Positions 1 through 6,525 are shown, counted from the first letter of the stretch. The stretch is DNA of 14,215 bases from CP2-2F sp034436235 (GCA_034436235.1 DAOTWB010000071.1:1-14215); one strand, 5' to 3'. Program-made: numbers and translations. Notes: a model not told the origin generated them from the sequence alone.

Positions 1-1529
1 TCCGCCGTGTTGATCAGCAGCCCTGCTTCGCGGCACAGCAAGTAGACTGCCAACAGGTCTGAGACGTCGCGCGTCATGCTGACGATCAGCGCGCCAATGC
101 CGCGATCGCCGTATTGCCGAATGTGATCAGCCAATACGCGGTAGCACGCCAAAACAGCCTCGGCTTCCGCGCCAAGCGTCGCGTTTGGCATGGTGAACGG
201 ACGCGCCATGCGCAATTCCGCCTCTAGGAAGTCGCGGCGCTTCGCCTCTGCCCAGTTCGGAAAGTCAGTCTCAGCCGCGCCGCTCGCCGCTAAGAGCTGC
301 GCGATCGCCAGATCGTGAAAGCGGCTATTCTGGCGGATATCCAACACTGCCAAGTGAAAGCCGAAAGTCTGGACGAAGCGCAGGGCAGGCAGCACGTCGC
401 TGTATGCCAAGCGCCGCGCGCCGATTTCCAGCAAACTTTGGTACAGAAAGCGCAGGTCGTCCGCCAGCTCGTCGGGCTGCGCATAGCGCTGCTCAGCCGA
501 CGCTTGATCGGGCAGGCGCGCTAGGATCAGGTTGACGAATTGCCGCCAAGGCTCTTCAGGATTGCGCCGCAGCGCGCGCTCGCCTGCCGCACCGAGCGCT
601 GCGCTCATCTGCGCGATCCGCTCGCTCAGCGCAGCAGGCACAGGCTGCAAAAAGCGCGAGAGACTCAGCTTTTTGGCAAGCTCGGTCAGGTGCGCGCGCT
701 GTAGGTCGAGCGCGTTCGCGCGCAAGGTCGCTAATGTTTGCCGCGTCACTTCCGCCGTCACCAACGGATGTCCGTCGCGGTCGCCGCCGACCCATGTGCC
801 GAAGCTCAGGTGCGGACGATGCTCGGCGAAGGTGAGCAGCTCAGGCGCGAAGCCTGCCTCGACCCAAGCCTGATACAAGCGCTGATCGAGGACATCCAGC
901 ACGTCCGGAAAGACGTGCCGCAAATAGTACAGGACGTTCTGCAGTTCGGCGGTCACATCAGGCTTTTCGAGGTAAATTTCGCCCGTGCGCCACAGCCGCT
1001 CTAGCGCAGCCTTGATCGAGTCGCGCAAAGCGCGCTTCTCATACGGCGTCCACATCTGATTTTCCAGCTGCACCATCAGCAAGTAGAGCGCGCGATGCTG
1101 CTCGAGGACTGTGTAGCGCTTCGCCTCGGTCGGATGTGCGGTCAGCACGGGCTCAACGCGCACAGTGGCAAGCGCAGCTGCCACTTGCTCGCCTGATAAG
1201 CCGCGCTGATGCAGCGCGTGCAAGTTCTGGCTCCACAGCCCTGAGAGTTGGTTGATCTCATCGCGGCTCTCCAGTTGGCGGCGATATTGCACCATGGCGT
1301 TCTCTTCAACGATGTTGAGCAGCTGAAAAGCGATGGAGTAGGCTTGAGTGAGTTTGAGCGCGCTGGGCAGCTGAGGCGGCGCTTCGGCAGGCTCAGCTTG
1401 CCATGGCAAGGCTGCCGCTAGGTCGCGCTCGCCGTTCTCTTCAAGCACTTCGCGCAGGCATTGGATCAAGAAGCGAAGGTCGCGGTCAACTTTCTCAAAG
1501 TCGCTGGTCTTAGAGCTGAAAAAGAGCAT
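1..1529 (-). CDS. ppc: Phosphoenolpyruvate carboxylase, N-terminal half (runs off left edge)
   Basis: This cytoplasmic enzyme adds bicarbonate to phosphoenolpyruvate to give oxaloacetate and refills the TCA cycle. About 509 residues are visible; the family is usually about 880-950 residues, so the C-terminal half with the glycine-rich loop lies beyond base 1. Reading from the ATG at 1529-1527 I see LTAHPTEA with the catalytic-type His at residue 132, GTWVGGDRDGHP around Trp246-Pro255, LDIRQNS with Arg399 (E. coli Arg396 equivalent), and near the edge GIGALIVSMTR followed by SDLLAVYLLCREAGL. These motifs all fall in one frame (codon starts at 1529, 1136, 794, 335 and 5), so there is no net frameshift. 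The start is supported by a GAGGTG Shine-Dalgarno just upstream and by a stop codon in the only nearby alternative ATG reading. It lies downstream of the tRNA pair on the same strand but has its own promoter. The family assignment is firm; the length is partial. Confidence 0.96.
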   Translation of the reverse strand, partial: MLFFSSKTSDFEKVDRDLRFLIQCLREVLEENGERDLAAALPWQAEPAEAPPQLPSALKLTQAYSIAFQLLNIVEENAMVQYRRQLESRDEINQLSGLWSQNLHALHQRGLSGEQVAAALATVRVEPVLTAHPTEAKRYTVLEQHRALYLLMVQLENQMWTPYEKRALRDSIKAALERLWRTGEIYLEKPDVTAELQNVLYYLRHVFPDVLDVLDQRLYQAWVEAGFAPELLTFAEHRPHLSFGTWVGGDRDGHPLVTAEVTRQTLATLRANALDLQRAHLTELAKKLSLSRFLQPVPAALSERIAQMSAALGAAGERALRRNPEEPWRQFVNLILARLPDQASAEQRYAQPDELADDLRFLYQSLLEIGARRLAYSDVLPALRFVQTFGFHLAVLDIRQNSRFHDLAIAQLLAASGAAETDFPNWAEAKRRDFLEAELRMARPFTMPNATLGAEAEAVLACYRVLADHIRQYGDRGIGALIVSMTRDVSDLLAVYLLCREAGLLINTA

Positions 1530-1564
1530 TCACAAGCACCTCATGTGACAGCGGACGGCACGTG

Positions 1565-1593
1565 AGCATACCGCATAGCTGCGAAACGGTCAA
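1565..1593 (-). promoter_or_regulatory. Predicted sigma70 promoter of ppc
   Basis: On the minus strand TTGACC (-35, 1588-1593) is followed by exactly 17 nt and TATGCT (-10, 1565-1570). The predicted start near 1558 leaves a leader of about 29 nt that contains the GAGGTG ribosome site. This suggests ppc is transcribed separately from the tRNAs, although I saw no clear terminator between the tRNA end (1684) and this promoter. Confidence 0.6.
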
Positions 1594-1683
1594 CTTGGCT
1601 GTGCAAGGCATCTCTTCAGCTGAGCGAGGATTGATTTGTGAGGCTGTGCTGTAAGCTGCGCAGGAAGTTCGGTGTGCGGCGAG

Positions 1684-1984
1684 TGGGTCCAGCAGGATTC
1701 GAACCTGCAACCAGCCGGTTATGCATCCCACTACGGTTTTCACCGCCCAATGCACGCGCATCAGTTTGTGGGCTGGACTTTCCCTTCATCTTTCGGCGCG
1801 GCGCGCCGCGAAGATGCCTGCCAACAAGTCTCTACACCTTCCCAAAGGCGCTTTGGGCTTGGCTCGGGATTACCTTTTCGCGCTGAAGTAGGCTTCCCCG
1901 AATTTGACAGGTGAACACACAGGCATTTCTGCCTATGCCGCCCATCTTTTGAGCCGGATGCTCTGACCGTTGAGCTATGGACCC
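1684..1984 (-). tRNA. tRNA with CAU anticodon (elongator Met or Ile2), interrupted by a group I intron
   Basis: The gene is in two exons, 1984-1952 (tRNA positions 1-33) and 1723-1684 (positions 34-73), 73 nt when joined. Joined arms: acceptor GGGTCCA/TGGACCC, D stem GCTC/GAGC, anticodon loop CTCATAA with anticodon CAT, T stem GCAGG/CCTGC with loop TTCGAAT, discriminator A. The 3' CCA is not encoded (ACTC follows). The anticodon stem is TCCGG/CCGGC, leaving a T27/C43 mismatch. G1-C72 pairs, and the stem lacks the three consecutive G-C pairs of initiators, so this is not an initiator tRNA. Elongator Met and lysidine-modified Ile2 cannot be told apart safely here: 4-69 is U-A (as in E. coli tRNA-Met) while 5-68 is C-G (as in E. 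coli Ile2). It lies 2 nt after tRNA-Gly and is presumably co-transcribed with it. Confidence 0.93.
1724..1951 (-). ncRNA. Group I self-splicing intron (IC3-like) in the tRNA(CAU) anticodon loop, 228 nt
   Basis: The intron sits between U33 and C34, ends in G (1724) and follows a U (1952), as group I chemistry requires. The guide AUGGGC (1945-1940) fits both exons without a gap: GGC pairs with 5' exon GCU (P1, U.G at the splice site) and AUG pairs with 3' exon CAU (P10). Core helices read by eye: P2 hairpin with GAAA loop (1938-1917); P3 CCUGUC/GGCAGG (1911-1906 with 1822-1817); P4 UCGGGG/UCCCGA (1901-1896 with 1869-1864); P6 extension CCCAAAG/CUUUGGG; P7 G(A)GACU/AGUCC with bulged A (1832-1827 with 1779-1775); P8 CAUCUU/AAGAUG; a P9 stem GCCCA/UGGGC; and a GAAA-capped CGGU/ACCG hairpin. 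Conserved blocks AAUCCCGAGCCAAGC and GGUGUAGAGACU match the cyanobacterial and Azoarcus tRNA introns as I remember them. There is no room for a homing endonuclease gene. Splicing activity is inferred. Confidence 0.93.
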
Positions 1985-1986
1985 AG

Positions 1987-2059
1987 AGCGGCTGACGGGA
2001 CTCGAACCCGTGACATGCAGCTTGGAAGGCTGCCGTTCTACCAACTGAACTACAGCCGC
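1987..2059 (-). tRNA. tRNA-Gly (anticodon UCC)
   Basis: This is a 73-nt cloverleaf. Acceptor GCGGCTG/CAGCCGC with discriminator T, D stem GTTC/GAAC with loop AGTTGGTA, anticodon stem GCAGC/GCTGC with loop CTTCCAA (anticodon TCC), T stem ACGGG/CCCGT with loop TTCGAGT. All stems pair fully. The 3' CCA is not encoded. It is the first gene of a two-tRNA unit; the intron-containing CAU tRNA begins 2 nt downstream. Confidence 0.97.
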
Positions 2060-2071
2060 GTTCGTAAACAT

Positions 2072-2100
2072 AGTATAGCGCATTCCGCGCGCGGACTCAA
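2072..2100 (-). promoter_or_regulatory. Predicted sigma70 promoter of the tRNA-Gly / tRNA(CAU) unit
   Basis: Minus-strand TTGAGT (2095-2100), 17 nt, then TATACT (2072-2077). The predicted start near 2065 is about 6 nt before the mature tRNA-Gly 5' end. It is divergent from, and about 30 bp away from, the plus-strand TATAAT of the methyltransferase gene. Confidence 0.75.
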
Positions 2101-2125
2101 TAGCCGTTTTTTGTGGCGCGCGATG

Positions 2126-2134
2126 TGCTATAAT
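2126..2134 (+). promoter_or_regulatory. Extended -10 promoter (TGCTATAAT) of the SpoU methyltransferase, probably leaderless
   Basis: A perfect TATAAT at 2129-2134 is preceded by TG one base away (extended -10). No good -35 is seen at the right distance. The -10 ends only 7 nt before the ATG at 2142, so transcription should begin at or within a base of the start codon. No Shine-Dalgarno could fit in such a transcript. Confidence 0.7.
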
Positions 2135-2141
2135 CGCAGGC

Positions 2142-2933
2142 ATGATCATCAGCAGTCCGCACAATCCGAAGGTGAAAGCCCTAGCTGCCCTGCGCGAGCG
2201 CCGCGCGCGCGAAGCGGCGCAGCTCGCCCTAGTGGAAGGCTACGAGGAACTCTCGTTGGCGCTGGCGAGCGGCGCGCAGCCTGTGGAGCTGTTTTACGCG
2301 CCCGTCTATTTCCGCGACGCCGCACAGCGCGCTCTGGTCGCGCAATGCCAAGCGCGCGGCGCCGCTTGCTATGAAGTGAGCGAGCGCGTCTTCGCCAAGC
2401 TCGCCTATCGCGAGCATCCCGATGGCTGGCTCGGCACGTTCGCCTTTCAGCCGCGTCCGCTGGACGCCTTGCGTCTCTCAGATACGCCGTTCGTGGTCAT
2501 CTGCGAAGGCGTGGAAAAGCCGGGCAACTTAGGCGCCATTCTGCGCACGGCGGACGCGGCGCGCGCCGATGCCGTCATCGCCTGCGATCCGCGCACGGAC
2601 TGGGCGAATCCAAACGTGATCCGCGCCAGCAAAGGCGCGCTGTTCGCCGTGCAAGTTGCCGCCGCCGGCAGCCATGAGACACTCGCGTGGCTGCGACAGC
2701 GCGCGATCCGCGTCATTGTCGCGACGCCTGCCGCGCCGCTGCCTTACAGCGCGCCCGATTACCGAGTCGGCGTGGCGATAGCGCTCGGGGCAGAAAAAGA
2801 AGGGCTCTCGCGCTTATGGCTGGAGAACGCAGACGCGGCTGTGGCAATTCCGATGTTCGGCAAGGTCAACTCGCTGAATGTCTCGGCGGCTGCCGCGCTG
2901 CTGCTCTACGAAGTGGTGCGCCAACGGACGTAA
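2142..2933 (+). CDS. SpoU/TrmH-family RNA 2'-O-ribose methyltransferase
   Basis: This 263-residue protein should transfer a methyl group from S-adenosylmethionine to a ribose 2'-OH of tRNA or rRNA. The N-terminal part (about 1-100, beginning ISSPHNPKVKALAAL) looks like the SpoU substrate-binding domain. The SPOUT knot follows with all three motifs: motif 1 EKPGNLGAILRTADA (Asn129, Arg135), motif 2 LGAEKEGLS (215-223), motif 3 IPMFGKVNSLNVSAAAALLLYE (236-257, Asn243/Ser244/Asn246). The substrate nucleotide cannot be deduced; RlmB, TrmH and TsnR-like relatives share this architecture. The start at 2142 is favoured because the substrate-binding motif begins right there and the promoter abuts it. 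The last 28 nt overlap the end of the convergent minus-strand methyltransferase gene. Confidence 0.92.
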   Translation: MIISSPHNPKVKALAALRERRAREAAQLALVEGYEELSLALASGAQPVELFYAPVYFRDAAQRALVAQCQARGAACYEVSERVFAKLAYREHPDGWLGTFAFQPRPLDALRLSDTPFVVICEGVEKPGNLGAILRTADAARADAVIACDPRTDWANPNVIRASKGALFAVQVAAAGSHETLAWLRQRAIRVIVATPAAPLPYSAPDYRVGVAIALGAEKEGLSRLWLENADAAVAIPMFGKVNSLNVSAAAALLLYEVVRQRT

Positions 2934-3775
2934 AGCGCGGTCGGCAGGATGCGCGCCGCGCTCTGTTGCCGCAGCCCGAGTTCGCCTGCTTCAATGGCGC
3001 CGCTATGCCCTGCCATCGTCTCAGCCAACAGACGGCGCAACGCCGCCAAATCCGTCTTGGCAGTGTAGGCAGTGATGATGGCGCAGCACGGCGTCGCGCT
3101 GACCAATTGGCGGATGAGCGCCATCAGTTGCGGCATGGACTTCTCGAACGACCACACTTCGCCGTGCGCGCCGCGTCCGAACGGCGGCGGATCGAGGATG
3201 AAGCCGTCGTAGCGCGCGCCGCGCCGCACCTCGCGCGCCGCGAACTTCAGCGCATCGTCCACCAACCAGCGAATCGGACGATCTGACAAGCCGCTCAGCT
3301 CAGCATTTTGGCGCGCCCATTGCACAGCCTTCTTGGAAGCGTCCACGTGCGCCACAGCCGCGCCTGCCGCTGCCGCTGCCAAAGTTGCCAAGCCTGTGTA
3401 GCCGAACAAGCACAGCACGCGCGGCGGACTCGGCGCAAACGCAAGGCGCGCCGTCAGCCAATCCCAGTGGACAGCCTGCTCAGGAAAGACGCCGACGTGC
3501 CGAAACGGCGTCGGCGCGACCCAGAAGCGCAGCGCCTTGTAGCGCATCTGCCAGCGTGCAGGCAGCTCGCGCCGAAAGTGCCATGCGCCGCTCTTCGGCG
3601 CGCTCAGCTCAAAAATGGCGTCAGCAGCGTCCCATGCGTGGCGCGACAAGATCGGTCGTCCGCGCGCGCTCGGCTCAGGACGGATCAGCGTGTAGTCGCC
3701 GAAGCGCTCTAATTTCTGACCATCGCCGTAGTCCAGCAAGGCGTAATCTTCCCACGCCGTCGGATACAGCACCAT
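2906..3775 (-). CDS. Class I SAM-dependent methyltransferase, COG1092/RlmI-like
   Basis: The 289-residue protein has a Rossmann-type methyltransferase core. The SAM-binding loop is VLCLFGYTG (120-128), with Asp145 (HVDAS) at the end of strand 2, Asp173/Asp174, and the substrate-site motif DPPPFG (195-200). The arrangement resembles the COG1092 family, which includes the 23S rRNA cytosine methyltransferase RlmI. The usual N-terminal PUA domain is not evident; residues 1-110 instead form a region with many aromatic residues. An rRNA target is therefore inference. It is the last gene of a three-gene minus-strand operon: its ATG overlaps the stop of the ABC ATPase gene by 1 nt (TGATG, 3777-3773), implying translational coupling. 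Its 3' end overlaps the convergent SpoU gene by 28 nt. Confidence 0.85.
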   Translation of the reverse strand: MVLYPTAWEDYALLDYGDGQKLERFGDYTLIRPEPSARGRPILSRHAWDAADAIFELSAPKSGAWHFRRELPARWQMRYKALRFWVAPTPFRHVGVFPEQAVHWDWLTARLAFAPSPPRVLCLFGYTGLATLAAAAAGAAVAHVDASKKAVQWARQNAELSGLSDRPIRWLVDDALKFAAREVRRGARYDGFILDPPPFGRGAHGEVWSFEKSMPQLMALIRQLVSATPCCAIITAYTAKTDLAALRRLLAETMAGHSGAIEAGELGLRQQSAARILPTALYVRWRTTS

Positions 3776-4905
3776 CAGAGCCGTCTGCCGCTGCGCGTAT
3801 CGAAGAGATGCACATGCTCCAGCTCAGGCACGAAGCCGATGCGCTCGCCAATGCGCACGCCTGCTTCAAGCGGCACTTGCGCGGCAAACTTGCCCGATGG
3901 CGCTTCCAGATACGCCATCACAGCGCGCTGGATCGGCATTGGCTCTAGCAAGACGATCTCGCCGCGCAAGCCGCCTTCGCTCACCAGACGCATATGCTCA
4001 GCGCGCACGCCGAGCGTCACGCGCCGTCCTTCGCCGAGCGCGAGATCGCGGCTGAGCGGCAGGTGCAAATCGGCTGTCTGCGATTGCCAGATGTTCTCGA
4101 CCACGATGCCTTCGAACAAGTTCATCGGCGGATAGCCGAAAAACGTGGCGACGAGCGCCGAGAGCGGACGTTCGTAGAGCATGTTGGCTGTGCCGACCTG
4201 CTCGATCCGACCTTCGTGCATGATCGCGATCCGATCGCAGATCGCTAGTGCCTCATGCTGATCGTGCGTGACGTATACGCCAGTCACGCGGTAGCGATTG
4301 ATCAGGCGTTTCAGCTCGTTGCGCGTCTGTACGCGCAGTTTCGCGTCAAGGTTGCTGAGCGGCTCGTCGAACAAGAAGACCTTCGGATCGCGCGCGATGC
4401 AACGCGCCACAGCCACGCGCTGCCGCTCGCCGCCTGAGAGCTGTCCCGGATGTTTATCGAGCAACGCGCGAAAGCCGATGCCCATCACGCGCGAGACCTC
4501 GCGCACGCGCTCTGGAATCTCATGGTCGCGCTTGCGCAGGCGCAGGAAGAAGCCGACATTCTCATAGCTGGTCATGTTCGGATAGAGCGCGTAGTTCTGA
4601 AAAACGATGCCGATGCCGCGCTCGCCAGGCGGCACATCTTTCATATCCTGATCGTCATAAGTGATCACGCCTTCGCTCAGCGGCACCAATCCTGCGATGG
4701 CGCGCAGCAGCGTGCTTTTGCCACAACCTGAAGCGCCTAACACGCCTAAGGTCTCGCCATGCCGAATTTCTAGGTTGACGCCGTCAAGAGCGAAACGGCG
4801 CGGCGCGCCGCTGGGCAGCGGCAACGGCGGCGCGCCAAAAGTGTGCTGCGCAAGCGCAGCTTGCTCAAATGAGACGCGCACGTCGTATAGACGAATGGTG
4901 GTCAT
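3775..4905 (-). CDS. ABC transporter ATPase, MalK/UgpC/MsmX type (sugar or glycerophosphate import)
   Basis: The 376-residue protein is the energising subunit of a carbohydrate-type (CUT1) importer on the inner face of the membrane. Visible motifs: Walker A GASGCGKST (57-65), Q-loop Gln103 (VFQNYALYPNMT), signature LSGGERQR (156-163), Walker B VFLFDEP with Asp180/Glu181, and H-loop His214 (VTHD). The C-terminal 120 residues (after FFGYPPMNLFEG) form the MalK-type regulatory OB fold, including GVRAEHMRL. Between the first strand and Walker A there is an extra proline-rich stretch, roughly residues 16-37, absent from most relatives. No permease or binding-protein gene is nearby, so this may serve several importers, as MsmX does in Bacillus. 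GAGGTC lies 8 nt before the ATG. The upstream gene ends 17 nt before and the downstream gene overlaps by 1 nt. Confidence 0.93.
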   Translation of the reverse strand: MTTIRLYDVRVSFEQAALAQHTFGAPPLPLPSGAPRRFALDGVNLEIRHGETLGVLGASGCGKSTLLRAIAGLVPLSEGVITYDDQDMKDVPPGERGIGIVFQNYALYPNMTSYENVGFFLRLRKRDHEIPERVREVSRVMGIGFRALLDKHPGQLSGGERQRVAVARCIARDPKVFLFDEPLSNLDAKLRVQTRNELKRLINRYRVTGVYVTHDQHEALAICDRIAIMHEGRIEQVGTANMLYERPLSALVATFFGYPPMNLFEGIVVENIWQSQTADLHLPLSRDLALGEGRRVTLGVRAEHMRLVSEGGLRGEIVLLEPMPIQRAVMAYLEAPSGKFAAQVPLEAGVRIGERIGFVPELEHVHLFDTRSGRRL

Positions 4906-4922
4906 CGGCTGACCTCAGGCGG

Positions 4923-5696
4923 CTATGGTGCGGCGGTCGGTGTTGGGACGATGAAGCGCACCGAATCCAAAATTTCCTGCAGTTGCGCGCGCGCGGCATT
5001 GTAGGCTTCCACAGGCTCAACGTAAACGTAAAAGAGATAGTTGCGGTTGTTGAAGCGCGCGCCGACAAACCAACCGGCAGTATCAGGCTCGCCTTGGCAT
5101 TGCGTAGCGCTGAAATACGTGCCGACGCTCGCCATGCCTGCCACGCTCAGCGGCGTCTGTCCCGTCGTGCCGACGTTGCACGTGATATCAATCACTGCGC
5201 CTTGCAATAGGCGCAAGCCATCGGCGTACAGCGCGCGCGAGACGAAGTCGCCCAGCGGATCGGGCGGCGCGGTCGGCGTGCCGAGCAATGGCGGAATGGT
5301 CGGCGGCGGCGCGATGCTGGGAAAGCCCCAGAGCACGATCAGCGTGCCGATGCCGCCTTCGCGCAGCGCGCCGCGATAGACGGCGACGTTCATCGGATAC
5401 GCCTCAAGCGCCACGCGCACAGGCACTACTTGGTAGCCGACGCGCCAATCGGACGGCACATCCAGCGTCAGCGGCGGCGGCGCGCCTGCGCGCAGCAGAC
5501 TCGGCGTGCTGGTGGCAGCGCTGAGCGGCGTCGGCGTTTCCGCCAAGAGCGGCGAAGTCGGCGAAGGCGTCAGGCTGGGCAGCGGCGTGCGCGTCGCGGT
5601 TTGCGCGCGCAGAGCCTGCGGCGCGCTCAGCAGCAGCGCGCTGAGCAATGCCATCATTCCGCTTCCGATAATAGACCTTATCAGCAACTTTTGCAT
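4923..5696 (-). CDS. Secreted Pro/Thr-rich protein of unknown function
   Basis: I do not recognise this 257-residue protein. It starts with a Sec-type signal peptide (MQKLLIRS, a hydrophobic run, then APQALRA with likely cleavage before QT, near residue 33). A Pro/Thr/Ser-rich linker of about 35 residues follows, then a folded domain beginning LTLDVPSDWRVGYQ and ending QLQEILDSVRFIVPTPTAAP. The phrase 'PSDW' followed by a C-terminal 'ILDSVRF' is common in extracellular proteins that judge surfactant-like or PsbP-like folds, but I would not claim a family. Two cysteines lie in the folded part (CNVG and CQGE). I chose the ATG at 5696, not the in-frame ATG at 5879, because it opens the signal peptide and has a GAGAGAG ribosome site just upstream. 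It is the first gene of the operon with the ABC ATPase and methyltransferase. Confidence 0.75.
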   Translation of the reverse strand: MQKLLIRSIIGSGMMALLSALLLSAPQALRAQTATRTPLPSLTPSPTSPLLAETPTPLSAATSTPSLLRAGAPPPLTLDVPSDWRVGYQVVPVRVALEAYPMNVAVYRGALREGGIGTLIVLWGFPSIAPPPTIPPLLGTPTAPPDPLGDFVSRALYADGLRLLQGAVIDITCNVGTTGQTPLSVAGMASVGTYFSATQCQGEPDTAGWFVGARFNNRNYLFYVYVEPVEAYNAARAQLQEILDSVRFIVPTPTAAP

Positions 5697-5727
5697 ACGC
5701 GCAAAACTCTCTCTCAAACCTGCGACG

Positions 5728-5733
5728 AGTGTA
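5728..5733 (-). promoter_or_regulatory. Weak candidate -10 (TACACT) for the secreted protein/ABC ATPase/methyltransferase operon
   Basis: Minus-strand TACACT would start transcription near 5722, about 25 nt before the ATG. No convincing -35 exists at 16-18 nt (a TTGGCG lies 21 nt upstream). This is a tentative placement only. Confidence 0.3.
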
Positions 5734-5775
5734 CCGCATTTGGCGCAAAAGGCACGCCAATAGCGCGCAATTCGC

Positions 5776-5804
5776 TTGACAATCTCTCGGATCGTGTCTA
5801 TCAT
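5776..5804 (+). promoter_or_regulatory. Strong predicted sigma70 promoter of the oxidase subunit III/IV genes
   Basis: TTGACA (5776-5781), 17 nt, TATCAT (5799-5804). The predicted start near 5811 leaves a leader of about 50 nt to the ATG at 5861. A consensus -35 with ideal spacing makes this the clearest promoter on the plus strand. Confidence 0.75.
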
Positions 5805-5860
5805 CCTCTGCATAAAGCGAAGCTGTTCCCCGTTTATCTTAGAGTTGCACAGGCAATGAA

Positions 5861-6511
5861 ATGCAGCAAGAAACCGCATTAACTCAAACGGTAAGTCACG
5901 CGCCGAGCGCAGCTGAGCATACAGCGCATGGCGCTGAGCATAGCGCCGATCACTTGAAGATGGCGAGCTTCACCTATAGCATCGAGAACAGCAAGATGGC
6001 GATGTGGCTGTTCCTCGCCTCTGAGATGTTCCTGTTCTCTGTGCTGATCATCGCTTACATCATCGCGCGCTACGCGTACCCTGAGGCGCACGCGCAACTG
6101 AACGTGCCGCTGACCAGCATCAACACCTTCATCCTGCTGCTGAGCAGCTTCAGCGTGGTCTGGGCGCTCTCAGGCGTGCAGACGGGCAACCAAACGCGCT
6201 TGCTGCGCGGCTTGGCAGGCGTGATCGGGCTAGGCACGCTCTTCTTTTTGCTGATGATGTACGAGTATGCCGAGATGAGCCATCACGGCATCACGCTGGC
6301 GCATCCGTTCGGCATGGCGTTCTACGCGCTCACGGGCTTGCACGGCGCACACGTCGTGATCGGCTTGGTCTGGGCGGTCTACGTCTTCAACCGCGCTTTC
6401 AACGGCGTCTACACCAAAGACAACTATTGGGGCGTGGAATTCTGGGGCTTGTATTGGCACTTTGTGGACGTGGTCTGGATTTTCATCTTCACTGTGGTGT
6501 ATTTGTTGTGA
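5861..6511 (+). CDS. ctaE: Cytochrome c oxidase subunit III (aa3/caa3 type)
   Basis: The 216-residue protein is a non-catalytic core subunit of the terminal haem-copper oxidase that reduces O2 to water at the cytoplasmic membrane. A histidine-rich soluble N-terminus (about 1-40) is followed by five membrane spans, near 46-70, 86-106, 117-135, 152-176 and 197-216. Family marks include ASEMFLF with Glu55 in the first span, YALTGLHGAHVVIGL (His161, His164) and YWHFVDVVWIFIF (His200, Asp203). The five-span, roughly 200-residue form is the usual bacterial one. The ATG at 5861 is preceded by AGG at 5851; an ATG 5 nt earlier reads quickly into a stop. Subunit IV follows 14 nt downstream. The catalytic subunits I and II are not in the window. 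Confidence 0.95.
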   Translation: MQQETALTQTVSHAPSAAEHTAHGAEHSADHLKMASFTYSIENSKMAMWLFLASEMFLFSVLIIAYIIARYAYPEAHAQLNVPLTSINTFILLLSSFSVVWALSGVQTGNQTRLLRGLAGVIGLGTLFFLLMMYEYAEMSHHGITLAHPFGMAFYALTGLHGAHVVIGLVWAVYVFNRAFNGVYTKDNYWGVEFWGLYWHFVDVVWIFIFTVVYLL

Positions 6512-6525
6512 GGAAGCGCTGAACA

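Noticed and set aside
532..1004. Plus-strand Arg/Ala/Ser-rich open frames across the left region
   Set aside because: They are opposite-strand shadows of the continuous phosphoenolpyruvate carboxylase frame, whose conserved motifs are all on the minus strand.
1638..1914. Short plus-strand open frames containing GPAGFEPATSRL- or QQDSNLQPAG-like peptides
   Set aside because: These are the familiar spurious translations of the antisense strand of a tRNA T arm; they overlap the tRNA(CAU) 3' exon and the intron.
1832..2164. Minus-strand open frame with VVQLVERQPSKLHVTGSSPVSRSGSIAQRSEHPA
   Set aside because: This is another well-known artefact: a direct translation of tandem tRNA genes, here tRNA-Gly, the tRNA(CAU) 5' exon and part of the intron.
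5697..5879. Longer start (ATG at 5879) for the secreted Pro/Thr-rich protein
   Set aside because: It would place 61 residues before a clear signal peptide and run through the ctaE promoter and leader; the ATG at 5696 has a ribosome site and opens the signal peptide.
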